A stretch of DNA of 64,000 bases from Marinobacter sp. HL-58 (GTDB lineage Bacteria; Pseudomonadota; Gammaproteobacteria; Pseudomonadales; Oleiphilaceae). Below the pieces are notes generated by a model. The model did no database searches. It was given only the letters and a program-made list of their open reading frames with translations, and had not been told where the DNA came from. The DNA lies in contig NZ_LIHP01000017.1 of the NCBI RefSeq assembly GCF_001314605.1, positions 111,184-175,183 of the forward strand. Direction: 5' to 3'. Both the position numbers and the translations under genes were made by a program. Below are positions 36,885-47,233 of the stretch, in pieces; position 1 is the first letter of the stretch, and each line of letters starts with the position of its first letter.

Positions 36885-37962
36885 TGACGCACAACAGCCA
36901 GTGGTGAGTGAGCCCGCGGGCCGGCAACTCAGGCGCGCGCGGGAGCAGAAGGGGCTGAGTGTCTCGGCTGTGGCTGACGCACAGCACCTGCGACCAGCGG
37001 TGATCCATGCCATTGAGGATGGTGACTACGAACAGATTGACAGTGAACTGTTCCTCAAGGGCTATGTCAGAACCTATGCAAAACAGGTGGGTCTTGACGC
37101 GGATGCCGTGATTGCAACCCTTGACGAGGAACTTGAACCCCTGCGCCAACAGAAAGCACAGGCGGAAGAGTTGAATCCCCTGGTTGATATTGAACGTCGC
37201 AGGCGCCAGAAACGCCGGGTGGCAAAACTTCTCTTTTTTATCCTCATTATTGCCTTTGTGGCGTTCATTGGTCTTCGTTTCCTGGATACCATGGATACCA
37301 GTACGACAGATGAGGATGCAGGCAGCGCCGATCCCGCATCCGATATGAGCGAACCAGCGGAGCCAGAACCGGAATCCGGGCAGCAGCAGCCAGAGCCTGA
37401 CAGTCAATCTTCCGCAGGGAGCAGTGACACTGAAGAACAACCCGAGGTAGCTGCCGGCCAATCCGAAGCTGGTGCGGCGGAGGACGATCTCGCAGAGGAT
37501 GATTCCTCCAATGCTGGCGTGAGCGAAGCAGAGCCTTCTGCTGATCTGGAAGAGATCCCCCTGGTGACAGCCAGCGAGTCCGGTGAGGCAGACAGATCAA
37601 CGCCGGAAACAGATTCATCCTCTTCTGATGACCCTGACCCGAGCCGGATACCCGTGGTAACCAGCAACACCGAGCCAGCACTGGAAGAGAGCGCCCAAAC
37701 CGGCGAGACAGCCAGTAGTGCCCGTCTGGAAATGTCATTCAGCGATGAGTGCTGGGTGCAGGTGACGGACTCTTCGGGTAACCGCCTCGTGGGTTCCCTG
37801 CAGCGGGAGGGTGACCGAATCGATGTGTCTGGCAGGGTACCTGTCCAGGTCATCGTGGGCGCGGTTGATGCGATCGAATCCATACGCTTTGACGGGGAGC
37901 CGGTAAACATGTCCGGTTTCCGGGTTGTCAATAATCGTGCAGAATTTACGCTGGATATCTGA
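36874..37962 (+). CDS. rodZ: Cytoskeletal protein RodZ
   Basis: The 362-residue membrane protein has an N-terminal helix-turn-helix of the RodZ type (GRQLRRAREQKGLSVSAVAD, then YEQIDSELFLKGYVRTYAKQ), a basic stretch RRRRQKRRVAKL-like before one membrane helix (LLFFILIIAFVAFIGLRFL), a long Ser/Glu/Asp-rich periplasmic linker of about 150 residues, and a C-terminal DUF4115 beta domain with FSDECWVQVTDSSGNRLV. It links MreB to the membrane and cell-shape machinery. Confidence 0.92.
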   Translation: MDSDDAQQPVVSEPAGRQLRRAREQKGLSVSAVADAQHLRPAVIHAIEDGDYEQIDSELFLKGYVRTYAKQVGLDADAVIATLDEELEPLRQQKAQAEELNPLVDIERRRRQKRRVAKLLFFILIIAFVAFIGLRFLDTMDTSTTDEDAGSADPASDMSEPAEPEPESGQQQPEPDSQSSAGSSDTEEQPEVAAGQSEAGAAEDDLAEDDSSNAGVSEAEPSADLEEIPLVTASESGEADRSTPETDSSSSDDPDPSRIPVVTSNTEPALEESAQTGETASSARLEMSFSDECWVQVTDSSGNRLVGSLQREGDRIDVSGRVPVQVIVGAVDAIESIRFDGEPVNMSGFRVVNNRAEFTLDI

Positions 37963-37997
37963 CAGTTACGAACACACTTTCCCCTGGTTAGCAGGCT

Positions 37998-39116
37998 ATG
38001 AATCACGAATCTCCGATCAAAAGACGTAAATCCCGCCAGATAATGGTGGGAGATGTTCCGGTAGGTGGCGACGCTCCGATTGCTGTTCAGAGCATGACCA
38101 ATACCAACACCTGCGACGTGGAAGCAACTGTCGGCCAGATCCGTGCGCTGCAGGAGGCCGGTGCTGACATCGTTCGGGTATCCGTGCCCAGCATGGATGC
38201 GGCCGAGGCTTTTGGCAAAATACGCTCATTGGTCTCTCTGCCGCTGGTGGCCGATATCCACTTTGATCACCGGATTGCTCTCAGGGTTGCTGAACTCGGT
38301 GTCGACTGCCTGCGGATCAACCCGGGCAATATCGGCCGCGATGACCGTGTCAGTGCCGTGATCAGTGCCGCCCGTGACCGTAACATTCCGATCCGCATCG
38401 GGGTGAATGCCGGGTCACTGGAAAAAGCGCTGCAGCGTAAGTACGGTGAGCCGACAGCTGAAGCGCTGGTGGAATCCGCCATGCGCCACATCGACATCCT
38501 CGACAAGCATGACTTCCAGGACTTCAAGGTCAGCCTCAAGGCCTCCGAAGTGTTTATGACCGTGGCCGCGTATCGCCAGATTGCCGCGCAGATTGAACAG
38601 CCGCTTCATCTGGGAATCACCGAGGCCGGTGGTTTCCGGTCGGGTACCGTCAAGTCGTCCATTGGCCTGGGCATGCTGTTGATGGACGGTATCGGCGACA
38701 CAATCCGGGTATCGCTGGCAGCGGATCCGGTGCAGGAGATCAAGGTCGGCTTTGATATCCTCAAGAGCCTTCGTCTGCGCAGTCGCGGCATCAATTTCGT
38801 TGCCTGCCCCAGCTGCTCTCGCCAGAATTTCGATGTTATCCAGACCATGAATGATCTGGAGGCCCGGCTGGAAGATGTGAACGAATCACTGGATGTGGCC
38901 ATTATCGGCTGTATCGTTAACGGGCCGGGTGAGGCCAAGGTGGCTGATCTCGGGCTGACCGGCGGCAGCCCGAAAAACCTGTTCTACATGTCCGGCAAGC
39001 CCAACCAGAAACTCGATAATGCCAATCTGACCGACGACCTGGAGCGATTGATCCGCGAGGAAGTTGCCCGTCGCAAGGAAAAGGAAGACGCGATCATTAC
39101 CCGCTCGACAGACTGA
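37998..39116 (+). CDS. ispG: 4-hydroxy-3-methylbut-2-enyl diphosphate synthase
   Basis: The enzyme has 372 residues and works in the MEP route to isoprenoids, using a [4Fe-4S] cluster. The TIM-barrel part has [20 protein letters not shown]; the cluster ligands are two cysteines in [13 protein letters not shown] and one in [12 protein letters not shown]. It stands between rodZ and hisS, the conserved order in gammaproteobacteria. Confidence 0.97.
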   Translation: MNHESPIKRRKSRQIMVGDVPVGGDAPIAVQSMTNTNTCDVEATVGQIRALQEAGADIVRVSVPSMDAAEAFGKIRSLVSLPLVADIHFDHRIALRVAELGVDCLRINPGNIGRDDRVSAVISAARDRNIPIRIGVNAGSLEKALQRKYGEPTAEALVESAMRHIDILDKHDFQDFKVSLKASEVFMTVAAYRQIAAQIEQPLHLGITEAGGFRSGTVKSSIGLGMLLMDGIGDTIRVSLAADPVQEIKVGFDILKSLRLRSRGINFVACPSCSRQNFDVIQTMNDLEARLEDVNESLDVAIIGCIVNGPGEAKVADLGLTGGSPKNLFYMSGKPNQKLDNANLTDDLERLIREEVARRKEKEDAIITRSTD

Positions 39117-39156
39117 GTGCAGATCGCCAAATCACTGAAACAGATAAGGTAGTAAC

Positions 39157-40437
39157 TTGGCTAAGATCCAGGCAATTCGCGGGATGAACGACATCCTGCC
39201 AGAACAGACGCCGGTTTGGCAGTTTGTGGAAGACACGGTGAGGCGGGTACTCTCGCAATACGGTTACCAGGAAATCCGCATGCCGGTGGTCGAACAGACC
39301 GACCTGTTCAAACGCTCGATCGGTGAAGTGACGGATATCGTCGAGAAGGAAATGTATACCTTCGAGGATCGCAATGGCGACAGCCTGACCCTGCGTCCGG
39401 AAGGTACTGCGGGCTGTGTCCGCGCCGCGGAAGAGCATGGCCTGCTTTTCAACCAGACCCGTCGCCTGTGGTATACCGGGCCGATGTTCCGTCACGAGCG
39501 CCCACAGAAGGGCCGCTATCGTCAGTTCCATCAGATTGGCGTGGAATGTTTTGGCATGGCCGGGCCGGATATTGACGCGGAACTGCTGATTCTGACCGCC
39601 CGGCTCTGGCGTGAGCTCGGGCTGGGAGAGCATACCCGGCTGGAGATCAACTCCATTGGCACATCCGCCGCCCGGCGTGAATACCGGGAAGCCCTGGTGG
39701 CCTACCTATCCGATTATCGCGATCAACTGGACGACGACAGCCAGCGCCGCCTGTCCTCCAACCCATTGCGGATTCTGGACAGCAAGAATCCCGCGACTCA
39801 GCAACTGCTGGAGGATGCTCCCAGTCTGGACGATTACCTGGACCAGGAATCTGTGGAGCACTTCCGGACACTTCGCGCGCTGCTGGACGCGGCCGGTGTC
39901 GCGTACACTGTCAATCCGCGACTGGTGCGCGGGCTTGATTACTATGGCAAAACCGTATTCGAGTGGATTACCGACAGTCTCGGCGCACAGGGAACCGTAT
40001 GTGCCGGTGGCCGTTACGACGGGCTGGTAGAGCAGCTCGGTGGCAAGCCCACCTTTGCCGTGGGCTTTGCCCTGGGCCTTGAGCGGCTGATTCTGCTGCT
40101 GGAGACTCTTGATCTTGTTCCCTCCAGTGCCAACGGCAATGTGGATGTGTATGTGACGGCCATGGGCGATGCAGCGGTGGCACCCGCGCTGGCACTGGGT
40201 GAAACTCTGCGTTCGGCCTTGCCCGAAGCCCGGATCATGGTTCATTGTGGCGGCGGCAGCTTCAAGAGCCAGATGAAAAAGGCAGACCGTAGTGGGGCCC
40301 GGTACGCCGTGATCCTGGGTGAGAACGAACTGGCAAACGGCACGGCCGCATTGAAACCTCTGCGGTCTGATGAACCCCAACAGGAGATTGCCCAAGCTGA
40401 ACTTGCGGGCGCACTGGAAAATTTGCTGGCCCGCTGA
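39157..40437 (+). CDS. hisS: Histidyl-tRNA synthetase
   Basis: The class II synthetase has 426 residues. Motif 1 lies near the N-terminus, motif 2 is [16 protein letters not shown], the histidine-specific motif is [15 protein letters not shown], and motif 3 is GFALGLERL; a C-terminal anticodon-binding domain follows. The start codon is TTG at 39157: the encoded N-terminus [12 protein letters not shown] matches the family exactly and AAGGTAG lies upstream, while no ATG precedes it in frame. Confidence 0.96.
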   Translation: MAKIQAIRGMNDILPEQTPVWQFVEDTVRRVLSQYGYQEIRMPVVEQTDLFKRSIGEVTDIVEKEMYTFEDRNGDSLTLRPEGTAGCVRAAEEHGLLFNQTRRLWYTGPMFRHERPQKGRYRQFHQIGVECFGMAGPDIDAELLILTARLWRELGLGEHTRLEINSIGTSAARREYREALVAYLSDYRDQLDDDSQRRLSSNPLRILDSKNPATQQLLEDAPSLDDYLDQESVEHFRTLRALLDAAGVAYTVNPRLVRGLDYYGKTVFEWITDSLGAQGTVCAGGRYDGLVEQLGGKPTFAVGFALGLERLILLLETLDLVPSSANGNVDVYVTAMGDAAVAPALALGETLRSALPEARIMVHCGGGSFKSQMKKADRSGARYAVILGENELANGTAALKPLRSDEPQQEIAQAELAGALENLLAR

Positions 40438-40488
40438 TGGCGGGTCGACGGGCGACAGGCACAAATATCATTTATTACAGGAGTCACC

Positions 40489-41145
40489 ATGGCTGAAATT
40501 CGTACTGAGGAAGAAACGGTCCAGGCAATAAAGGACTGGTGGAAGAAAAACGGCAGCTCCCTCCTGATCGGTATTGCGGCGGCACTGGCCATCGTATTCG
40601 GCTGGCAGGCCTGGCAGAACCATCAGACGCAGCAACGGACAGAAGCTGCCTCCCAGTTTGCCGACCTGATTAACGCCTACAGCGATGAGAGTGACGAGAA
40701 CCGTGCCGAAACCGTGGCCTACATAGCGGAGACTCTGCGGGATGAATACAGCGACAGTGCCTTCGCCATCTACGGCATGCTGATGCTGGCCCGGCAACAG
40801 ATCATGGATCAGGATGATGCCGGGGCGGCCATAGAATCCCTGACCTGGGCCCGGGACAAAGCGGACGAATCCGGCCCGCTGGCGCTGGTCATCCGTAACC
40901 GGCTGGCGCGTGCCCAGTTTGCGGCAGAGCAGTATGACGAGGCCCTGAGCACCCTTGAGAGTGTGGACGATGCCGGCAGTTTCAGTGCCGTATTCACCGA
41001 GCTGAAAGGGGATATTCTGCTTGCTCAGGGAGATCGTGAAGGTGCACGGGATGCCTACCTGGCAGCCCGTGAACAGACTCAGCAGGGCCGTAGCGGCATT
41101 CTTGAACTGAAGCTGTCGGATCTCGGCGTAGGGGAGGGTGCCTGA
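40489..41145 (+). CDS. yfgM: YfgM-type ancillary SecYEG translocon subunit
   Basis: The 218-residue protein has the conserved N-terminal TEEETVQAIKDWWKKNGSSL, one membrane helix (LLIGIAAALAIVFGWQAW), and a periplasmic TPR-like helical domain. In E. coli, YfgM associates with SecYEG and PpiD. The start follows GGAG. Its TGA stop shares a base with the bamB start. Confidence 0.93.
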   Translation: MAEIRTEEETVQAIKDWWKKNGSSLLIGIAAALAIVFGWQAWQNHQTQQRTEAASQFADLINAYSDESDENRAETVAYIAETLRDEYSDSAFAIYGMLMLARQQIMDQDDAGAAIESLTWARDKADESGPLALVIRNRLARAQFAAEQYDEALSTLESVDDAGSFSAVFTELKGDILLAQGDREGARDAYLAAREQTQQGRSGILELKLSDLGVGEGA

Positions 41146-42317
41146 TGCCCATTTTGTCTTTCGGGCAGATACGTTGCGTTCCACTGGCTGGCCTGCTGGT
41201 TCTGGCGTTGCTGGCCGGTTGCAGCTCCACGGATACCTTTGAACAGCCCGCGCCGGTTCCGGAGATTTCCGCGAATGTCGAGCTGAAGAACGTGTGGACC
41301 ATGAACGTCGGTGATGGCCATGATGACAATTTCATCTATCTGGCGCCGCTGAATGCCGGTAATACGATCTATGCCGCATCGGCCGACGGTGAGATCTGGG
41401 CTGTTGATCCTGAAAATGGAGAGGTGGCCTGGTATCAGGACCTTGAAGAGGACATCAGCGCCGGCATAGGTGGTGATCAGGGTAACCTATACCTTGTCAC
41501 CCGCGATGCCCAGCTAAAAGCACTGTCTCGGCAGGACGGCACCGAGCTCTGGGAGCAGTCACTGCCAAACGAAGCGCTGGCCTCACCCCAGTCAAATGGT
41601 CGTCTTACGGTGGTTCAGACCATTGACGGTAAGGTGTTGGCATTCAATACCAGTGACGGCGAGAAGGTCTGGCAGTACGACAGCGATGTACCTGTGCTTT
41701 CCATGCGGGCTGCCGCGTCGCCGCTTGTTGGCGCCGACCTGGTTCTGGCGTCACTGGCGAACGGCAAACTGATGGCCATCTCCACGGAGACCGGACAGCC
41801 AGTGTGGCAATATGACGTCGGTCAGCCCCAGGGGCGGACCGAGCTGGAAAGGCTGGTGGACGTTGCCGGAGAACCACTGATTCTGGAAAGCGCGGCCATG
41901 GTGGTTGGCTATCAGGGCAAACTGGCCCTGGTTGACCTGCAGAGCGGCCAGGAAATCTGGAGCCGCAAGGCCTCCAGCCTGCAGTCACCCATGATTGGTG
42001 GCGGTAAAATTTTCATTGCCGGTGCCAATGGCGACATTACCGCGTACCGGGGCAACGACCGGCGTGAACTGTGGGTTCAGGACAAGTTGTCCTGGCGCCA
42101 GCCTACCCAGCCAATCGTCTTCGATGATTACCTGCTGGTTGGTGACTACGAGGGCTATATTCACATGTTATCACTGGAAGACGGCAGCCTTCAGGGTCAA
42201 CTGGAATTTGACGACGAGGGTTTGAGGGTGCCTTTCCAGCGGTTGCAGAACGGAAACCTTCTGGTTTACGGCAATAGCGGTAAAATGTCTGTTCTTGAAA
42301 TCCGGGAGCGCGACTGA
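41145..42317 (+). CDS. bamB: Outer membrane assembly lipoprotein BamB
   Basis: The precursor has 390 residues with a lipoprotein signal ending ALLAG-C-SSTDTF and an eight-bladed beta-propeller of PQQ-like repeats (for example DGEIWAVDPENGEVAWYQDL and GKVLAFNTSDGEKVWQYDSD). It is a component of the Bam complex that inserts outer-membrane proteins. Start and previous stop overlap by one base (TGATG), implying translational coupling with yfgM. Confidence 0.95.
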   Translation: MPILSFGQIRCVPLAGLLVLALLAGCSSTDTFEQPAPVPEISANVELKNVWTMNVGDGHDDNFIYLAPLNAGNTIYAASADGEIWAVDPENGEVAWYQDLEEDISAGIGGDQGNLYLVTRDAQLKALSRQDGTELWEQSLPNEALASPQSNGRLTVVQTIDGKVLAFNTSDGEKVWQYDSDVPVLSMRAAASPLVGADLVLASLANGKLMAISTETGQPVWQYDVGQPQGRTELERLVDVAGEPLILESAAMVVGYQGKLALVDLQSGQEIWSRKASSLQSPMIGGGKIFIAGANGDITAYRGNDRRELWVQDKLSWRQPTQPIVFDDYLLVGDYEGYIHMLSLEDGSLQGQLEFDDEGLRVPFQRLQNGNLLVYGNSGKMSVLEIRERD

Positions 42318-42379
42318 GCGCTCCTTTCCGGCCATCTCGCTGTGAAGCGCTGGCCCTGTTCACTGTGTAGCGAAAGATT

Positions 42380-43804
42380 ATGACCCCTGTAATTGCACTT
42401 GTCGGGCGTCCCAACGTTGGCAAGTCGACACTGTTTAACCAGATGACGCGATCCCGGGATGCGCTTGTTGCGGATTTCCCCGGTCTGACCCGCGACCGTA
42501 AATACGGTGAGGGCAATTACGAGGGCCAGCGGTTTATTGTCATCGACACCGGCGGCCTCACGGGGGGCGAGGAAGGTCTTGATGCTGAAATGGCCCGTCA
42601 GTCCATGCAGGCGGTTGAAGAGGCCGACATCGTGCTGTTCCTGGTGGACGGCAAGGCCGGCCTGAATGGTGGTGACGAGCTTATCGCAGACCATTTGCGC
42701 AAAACCGGTAAACGGGCACACCTGGTGGTCAACAAGACCGACGGGCAGGACCCGGATATTGCGGCCTCGGATTTCCACGGACTCGGTTTCCAGTCAACCT
42801 TCCTGATTGCTGCGTCCCACAACCGGGGCATTCGCTCGATGCTGGAGGAGCTGTTGCCCTCGGAGGAGGAGCGGGAAGCCCAGGACAGGGCGGATCGTTA
42901 CCCCGGTATCCGGATCGGTATCGTCGGGCGCCCGAATGTGGGCAAATCCACGCTGGTCAACCGCATGCTGGGTGAGGACCGGGTTGTGGTGTTCGACATG
43001 CCCGGTACCACCAGGGACAGCGTTTACATCCCTTACGAGCGTATGGATCGTCAGTACACGCTCATTGATACGGCGGGTGTGCGCCGTCGCAAGAACGTCA
43101 GCGAAACGGTTGAGAAGTTCTCCATCATCAAGACGCTGCAGGCGATTGACGATGCCCATGTGGTCATTCTGGTTATCGATGCCCGGGAAGGGCTGGTGGA
43201 CCAGGATCTTCACCTGATCGGCTTCGTGCTGGATGCGGGCCGTTCCCTGGTCATTGCCATCAACAAATGGGATGGCATGGACCCCGAAGACAAGGCACGG
43301 GTGAAAGAACAGGTTCAACGTCGCCTGGACTTCCTCGATTACGCCGACAAGCATTATATTTCGGCACTTCATGGCTCCGGCGTTGGCGTCATGTACGATT
43401 CGGTTCATGACTGTTACGAATCCGCCATGGCAAAATGGCCGACGAATCGCCTCACGGCCATCCTTCAGGATGCCACTGCGCAGCATCAGCCTCCCCTGGT
43501 GCAGGGGCGGCGTATCAAGCTCCGTTATGCCCATCAGGGTGGCTCCAACCCTCCGGTCATTGTGGTGCACGGTAACCAGACGGATGCCTTGCCGGGAGCC
43601 TACAAGCGTTACCTGGAGAATACGTTCCGCAAGGTACTGAAGGTAAACGGCTCACCCATTCGTTTTGAGTTCCGCTCCAGTGAGAACCCGTTCGCCAACA
43701 AGGTGAGCCGCCTGACACCCCGCCAGAAGGTAAAGCAGGACAACGACCTGAAAAAAGGCCGGCCGGTGAAGAAGAAAGCGAGAATGAAGAGCAAGAAACG
43801 CTGA
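42380..43804 (+). CDS. der: Ribosome assembly GTPase Der (EngA)
   Basis: The protein has 474 residues with two tandem GTPase domains. The first has GRPNVGKST and the G3 motif DTGG, and NKTD as G4; the second has GRPNVGKST again, [11 protein letters not shown], and NKWD. A C-terminal KH-like domain and a basic tail ([17 protein letters not shown]) follow. It functions in 50S subunit maturation. It ends the hisS-yfgM-bamB-der run. Confidence 0.97.
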   Translation: MTPVIALVGRPNVGKSTLFNQMTRSRDALVADFPGLTRDRKYGEGNYEGQRFIVIDTGGLTGGEEGLDAEMARQSMQAVEEADIVLFLVDGKAGLNGGDELIADHLRKTGKRAHLVVNKTDGQDPDIAASDFHGLGFQSTFLIAASHNRGIRSMLEELLPSEEEREAQDRADRYPGIRIGIVGRPNVGKSTLVNRMLGEDRVVVFDMPGTTRDSVYIPYERMDRQYTLIDTAGVRRRKNVSETVEKFSIIKTLQAIDDAHVVILVIDAREGLVDQDLHLIGFVLDAGRSLVIAINKWDGMDPEDKARVKEQVQRRLDFLDYADKHYISALHGSGVGVMYDSVHDCYESAMAKWPTNRLTAILQDATAQHQPPLVQGRRIKLRYAHQGGSNPPVIVVHGNQTDALPGAYKRYLENTFRKVLKVNGSPIRFEFRSSENPFANKVSRLTPRQKVKQDNDLKKGRPVKKKARMKSKKR

Positions 43805-43816
43805 TCCTGCCGTGGG

Positions 43817-43843
43817 CAGGGCTGATCGGTCAGATCAGCCCTG
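43817..43843. terminator. Stem-loop between convergent der and pta
   Basis: A perfect 11-bp stem (CAGGGCTGATC / GATCAGCCCTG) with a 5-base loop overlaps the last codons and stop of pta. No long T run is present. The position between convergent genes supports a terminator role. Confidence 0.55.
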
Positions 43844-45983
43844 CGTCCTCAACCTGTTTGGCCTGTACCGCGGTAATGGCAATGGTAAAGACGATGTCTT
43901 CCACCAGTGCACCCCGGGAAAGATCATTGACCGGTTTTCTCAGGCCCTGGAGCATGGGGCCAATACTGACCACGTTGGCGCTCCGCTGAACCGCCTTGTA
44001 CGTGGTGTTGCCGGTATTCAGGTCGGGGAAGATAAATACCGTGGCCTTGCCGGCAACCTTGCTGTCCGGCGCCTTGCTTCTGGCGACACTCTCTATGGCG
44101 GCGGCATCGTATTGCAGGGGGCCGTCGATCAGCAGGTCAGGGCGCCTTTCCCGGGCGATTCTGGTGGCCTCCCTTACCTTATCCACGTCCTTGCCACTGC
44201 CGGATTTGCCGGTGCTGTAACTGATCATTGCCACCACCGGTTCAATACCGAAAGCCTCTGCTGAACCGGCGCTCTGGATGGCTATGTCCGCCAACTCCTC
44301 CGCGTTCGGATCCGGATTGATGGCGCAATCACCATAGACGACCACCTGCTGTGGCAACAGCATAAAGAAGACCGAGGACACCACTTTTGCGTGGTCGTGG
44401 GTCTTGATCAGCTGCATTGCCGGCCGAACCGTATTGGCGGTCGTGTGTATTGCACCGGACACCAGCCCGTCGGCCCTGTCTTCGGCCACCATCATGGTTC
44501 CGAGCACCACGTTATCCTCCAGCATGGCTTCGGCCATGTCTGGGGTCAGGCCCTTGTGCTTCCTGAGCCTGACCATGGGCTCAACATAGTCCCCGCGAAC
44601 CTCGGACGGGTCAACCACCTCCATGTCATCAGGTAAATCGAGGCCCTGGGAACGGGCCACGTTGGCGATATCATTACGGTCACCGAGCATGATGCAGTGC
44701 GCCAGCTTGCGTTGATGGCAGATGATCGCTGCCTGTACCGTGCGAGGCTCATTACCTTCAGGCAGCACGATGCGTTTGGCCGCTGCCCTGGCTCGCTCCG
44801 ACAGCAAATAGCGGAAGGCGGGTGGCGATAACCGGCTCTGGCGCTCCACTTTCAGGTGTTCCCTGAGCCATTCGGCGTCGATGCGGGTTGCCACTGCCTC
44901 CATGGCCTTTTCGATCCGCCCGGGATCATCAACCGGGATCGCCGGTGACAGGTTGGCTAACCGGTGGGCCGTTTCATAGGTATTGGTCTCGGCTTTCATC
45001 ACCGGCAGTCCGGTTTCCAGGGCCCGGCGACACAGATCAATCACCCGGTCGTCGGGCATCAGTCCCCCGGTGAGCATCAGGCCGGCCAGGGGCACGCCAT
45101 TGAGTGCGGCTACCGCGGTGGTCACAATGATGTCTTCGCGGTCTCCCGGTGTGACCATGAGTGTGCCCGGTCGCAGCGTATCCACCATATTGCGGATGGT
45201 GCGGGCGCTGACAGTTACCTTCTGAACCCGCCGGCTGTGCATCTCGCCCTCATGAAGTACCTCGCACTTCATTTCGCGGACAATATCGGACACCCGTGAC
45301 GCCAGAAGCTCCGGTTGCCACGGAATGGTCGCCAGCAGCCGATAGCGACCCTGGCTGAATACCCTGCAGGCCTGGCCATAATCTATCGTTTCTTCAGTGG
45401 CCCGGGAGTTTACCCTGGGGGTAAATCCCGACTGTTCGGGTTCGCCCACTTTGTTGAGGACCACGCCGATCACTTCCGGGTCAGAGGGGCTCGAGAACAA
45501 CCTGGCATAGAATTCCAGTTCTTCGTCGAGGGTTTGCGGGTCTGTGTTGCCGGGAGTGCTGACCAGAATCACTTCGGAGCCCAGGTTGCGGGCCACTTCC
45601 ACGTTCAGTCTTGCGATATAGGCTTCACTCCGGTCCGGCACCAGACCTTCGATGATGACAACATCAACGGTATTGGCCACCTTCTGGTATTCACCAACGA
45701 TGGTTTCAAGCAGTTGGTCGGCCTTGCCGGTATTGAGGAGTTTCTGGGCCTCCTTCAGGTTCATGGGCTCGGGTGGTTCAAGATGACTGCGGGCACGAAC
45801 GAATGCAACCGACGTGTCTTCGCCACCATTATGATGGGCCTCGCCCTGATGGACGGACTGGCGGAATGGTTTGTAAAATCCGACGCTGACGCCCACCCGT
45901 TCGAGGGCGCGGAGCAGCCCCAGGCAGACAGAGGTCAGCCCCGAATTCAGGGATGTGGGCGCAATGTAGAGATTCTTGGCCAT
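43830..45983 (-). CDS. pta: Phosphate acetyltransferase (long, three-domain form)
   Basis: The protein has 717 residues, the long proteobacterial form. The N-terminal part (about 1-220) resembles BioD/CobQ P-loop domains (MAKNLYIAPTSLNSGLTSVC), the middle is a DRTGG domain, and the C-terminal 330 residues are the catalytic PTA_PTB domain (RIVLPEGNEPRTVQAA, GLVSGAIHTTANTVRPAMQL, ISYSTGKSGSGKDVDKVREA). It converts acetyl-CoA and phosphate to acetyl phosphate. It follows ackA by 26 bases; ACGGAGCC precedes its start. Confidence 0.96.
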   Translation of the reverse strand: MAKNLYIAPTSLNSGLTSVCLGLLRALERVGVSVGFYKPFRQSVHQGEAHHNGGEDTSVAFVRARSHLEPPEPMNLKEAQKLLNTGKADQLLETIVGEYQKVANTVDVVIIEGLVPDRSEAYIARLNVEVARNLGSEVILVSTPGNTDPQTLDEELEFYARLFSSPSDPEVIGVVLNKVGEPEQSGFTPRVNSRATEETIDYGQACRVFSQGRYRLLATIPWQPELLASRVSDIVREMKCEVLHEGEMHSRRVQKVTVSARTIRNMVDTLRPGTLMVTPGDREDIIVTTAVAALNGVPLAGLMLTGGLMPDDRVIDLCRRALETGLPVMKAETNTYETAHRLANLSPAIPVDDPGRIEKAMEAVATRIDAEWLREHLKVERQSRLSPPAFRYLLSERARAAAKRIVLPEGNEPRTVQAAIICHQRKLAHCIMLGDRNDIANVARSQGLDLPDDMEVVDPSEVRGDYVEPMVRLRKHKGLTPDMAEAMLEDNVVLGTMMVAEDRADGLVSGAIHTTANTVRPAMQLIKTHDHAKVVSSVFFMLLPQQVVVYGDCAINPDPNAEELADIAIQSAGSAEAFGIEPVVAMISYSTGKSGSGKDVDKVREATRIARERRPDLLIDGPLQYDAAAIESVARSKAPDSKVAGKATVFIFPDLNTGNTTYKAVQRSANVVSIGPMLQGLRKPVNDLSRGALVEDIVFTIAITAVQAKQVEDAGLI

Positions 45984-46009
45984 TAAAGGCTCCGTGGAGT
46001 GGTTCGTGT

Positions 46010-47206
46010 TTAATCGGCGATTCCGGGTCCTGCCGCCGCCAGGGCTTCCCTGGCTATTACAAGTTCCTCGTTGGTGGGTATGACCAGAACGCGAAACTGG
46101 CTGTCAGCTCCTTCGATCTGACCGTCGCTGATGCTGCCGTGCTGGTCGTTCAGTTCGTCGTCGATGGTGAATCCGAACAGTGTCAGGTGCGCCAGGGTTT
46201 TCCTGCGAACCAGACTGCTGTTCTCGCCAATGCCGCCTGTGAATACAAGTGCATCAAGCTGAGTCAGAGACGCCATCATGGCGCCAATGTAGCGGGCGAG
46301 CCGGAAGCAGAAAACATCAATGGCTGTCTGAGAAGGTTCGTGGCCGTGATCCGCCAGTTCGCAGAGGGTGCGCATATCGTTGGTCTGGCCAGACAACCCG
46401 AGCAGGCCACTGTCATTGTTCAGGAGCCGGTGAACTTCCTGTGACGCCATCCCTTTGACGGAGAGGAAATCAAACAGTCCCGGGTCCACATCGCCACTGC
46501 GTGTTCCCATCACAAGGCCTTCCAGGGGAGTGAGTCCCATACTGGTGTCCACACTGATTCCGTCACGGATGGCCGTTATGCTGCAGCCATTTCCGAGATG
46601 CGCTGAAATGATGGAAGTTGTGGCCTGTGTTTTACCCAGAATCCGGGCGGACTCGTTTACCATGAACTGGTGGCTGGTACCGTGAAAACCGTAACGCCGG
46701 ACACCCCAGTCTCTGTATAACTGAAGCGGAACAGCGTAGAGATAGGCTTTACGGGGCAAGGTCTGATGAAAGGCCGTGTCGAACACGGCCGCCTGGGGAA
46801 CTCCGGGGAACAGGGCAGTCGTGGCCTCGATACCAGCCAGGTTAACCGGGTTATGAAGTGGCGCCAGGTCCGCGCAGTCTTTGATGGCAGCCAGCACATT
46901 GTCGTTGATCAGCGCTGCCTTGCGAAAGGTTTCACCGCCATGGACAACCCGATGCCCGATGGCGGCGGGTACATCATCGAGCAATCCGCAGCCCTGCAGT
47001 GCGCTGGTCAGTGCATTCAGCGCCTCTTTGTGGCCCGCCCCGGCCGGCAGGCGGACAGGCTCCTGTCGTCCTTGCAGGGTGGCGAAGGCATCGTCTTTGC
47101 CAAGCCGTTCAGCAAGGCCACTGGCCAGCTTGTTCAGCTGCTGGTCAAACAGGGCAATCTTGAGGGATGAGCTGCCACAATTGATGACAAGTATCGTTCC
47201 GTCCAT
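46010..47206 (-). CDS. ackA: Acetate kinase
   Basis: The 398-residue ASKHA-fold kinase has the N-terminal phosphate loop ILVINCGSSSLKIALFD, the AVFDTAFHQTLP segment with the catalytic aspartate, YGFHGTSHQFM, IISAHLGNGCSITAIRDG, and TGGIGENSSLVRRK. It makes ATP and acetate from acetyl phosphate and works with Pta. It lies 27 bases after a GGDEF/EAL gene on the same strand. Confidence 0.96.
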   Translation of the reverse strand: MDGTILVINCGSSSLKIALFDQQLNKLASGLAERLGKDDAFATLQGRQEPVRLPAGAGHKEALNALTSALQGCGLLDDVPAAIGHRVVHGGETFRKAALINDNVLAAIKDCADLAPLHNPVNLAGIEATTALFPGVPQAAVFDTAFHQTLPRKAYLYAVPLQLYRDWGVRRYGFHGTSHQFMVNESARILGKTQATTSIISAHLGNGCSITAIRDGISVDTSMGLTPLEGLVMGTRSGDVDPGLFDFLSVKGMASQEVHRLLNNDSGLLGLSGQTNDMRTLCELADHGHEPSQTAIDVFCFRLARYIGAMMASLTQLDALVFTGGIGENSSLVRRKTLAHLTLFGFTIDDELNDQHGSISDGQIEGADSQFRVLVIPTNEELVIAREALAAAGPGIAD

Positions 47207-47233
47207 TATGAACCCGTTCTAATCGGTGGTGTG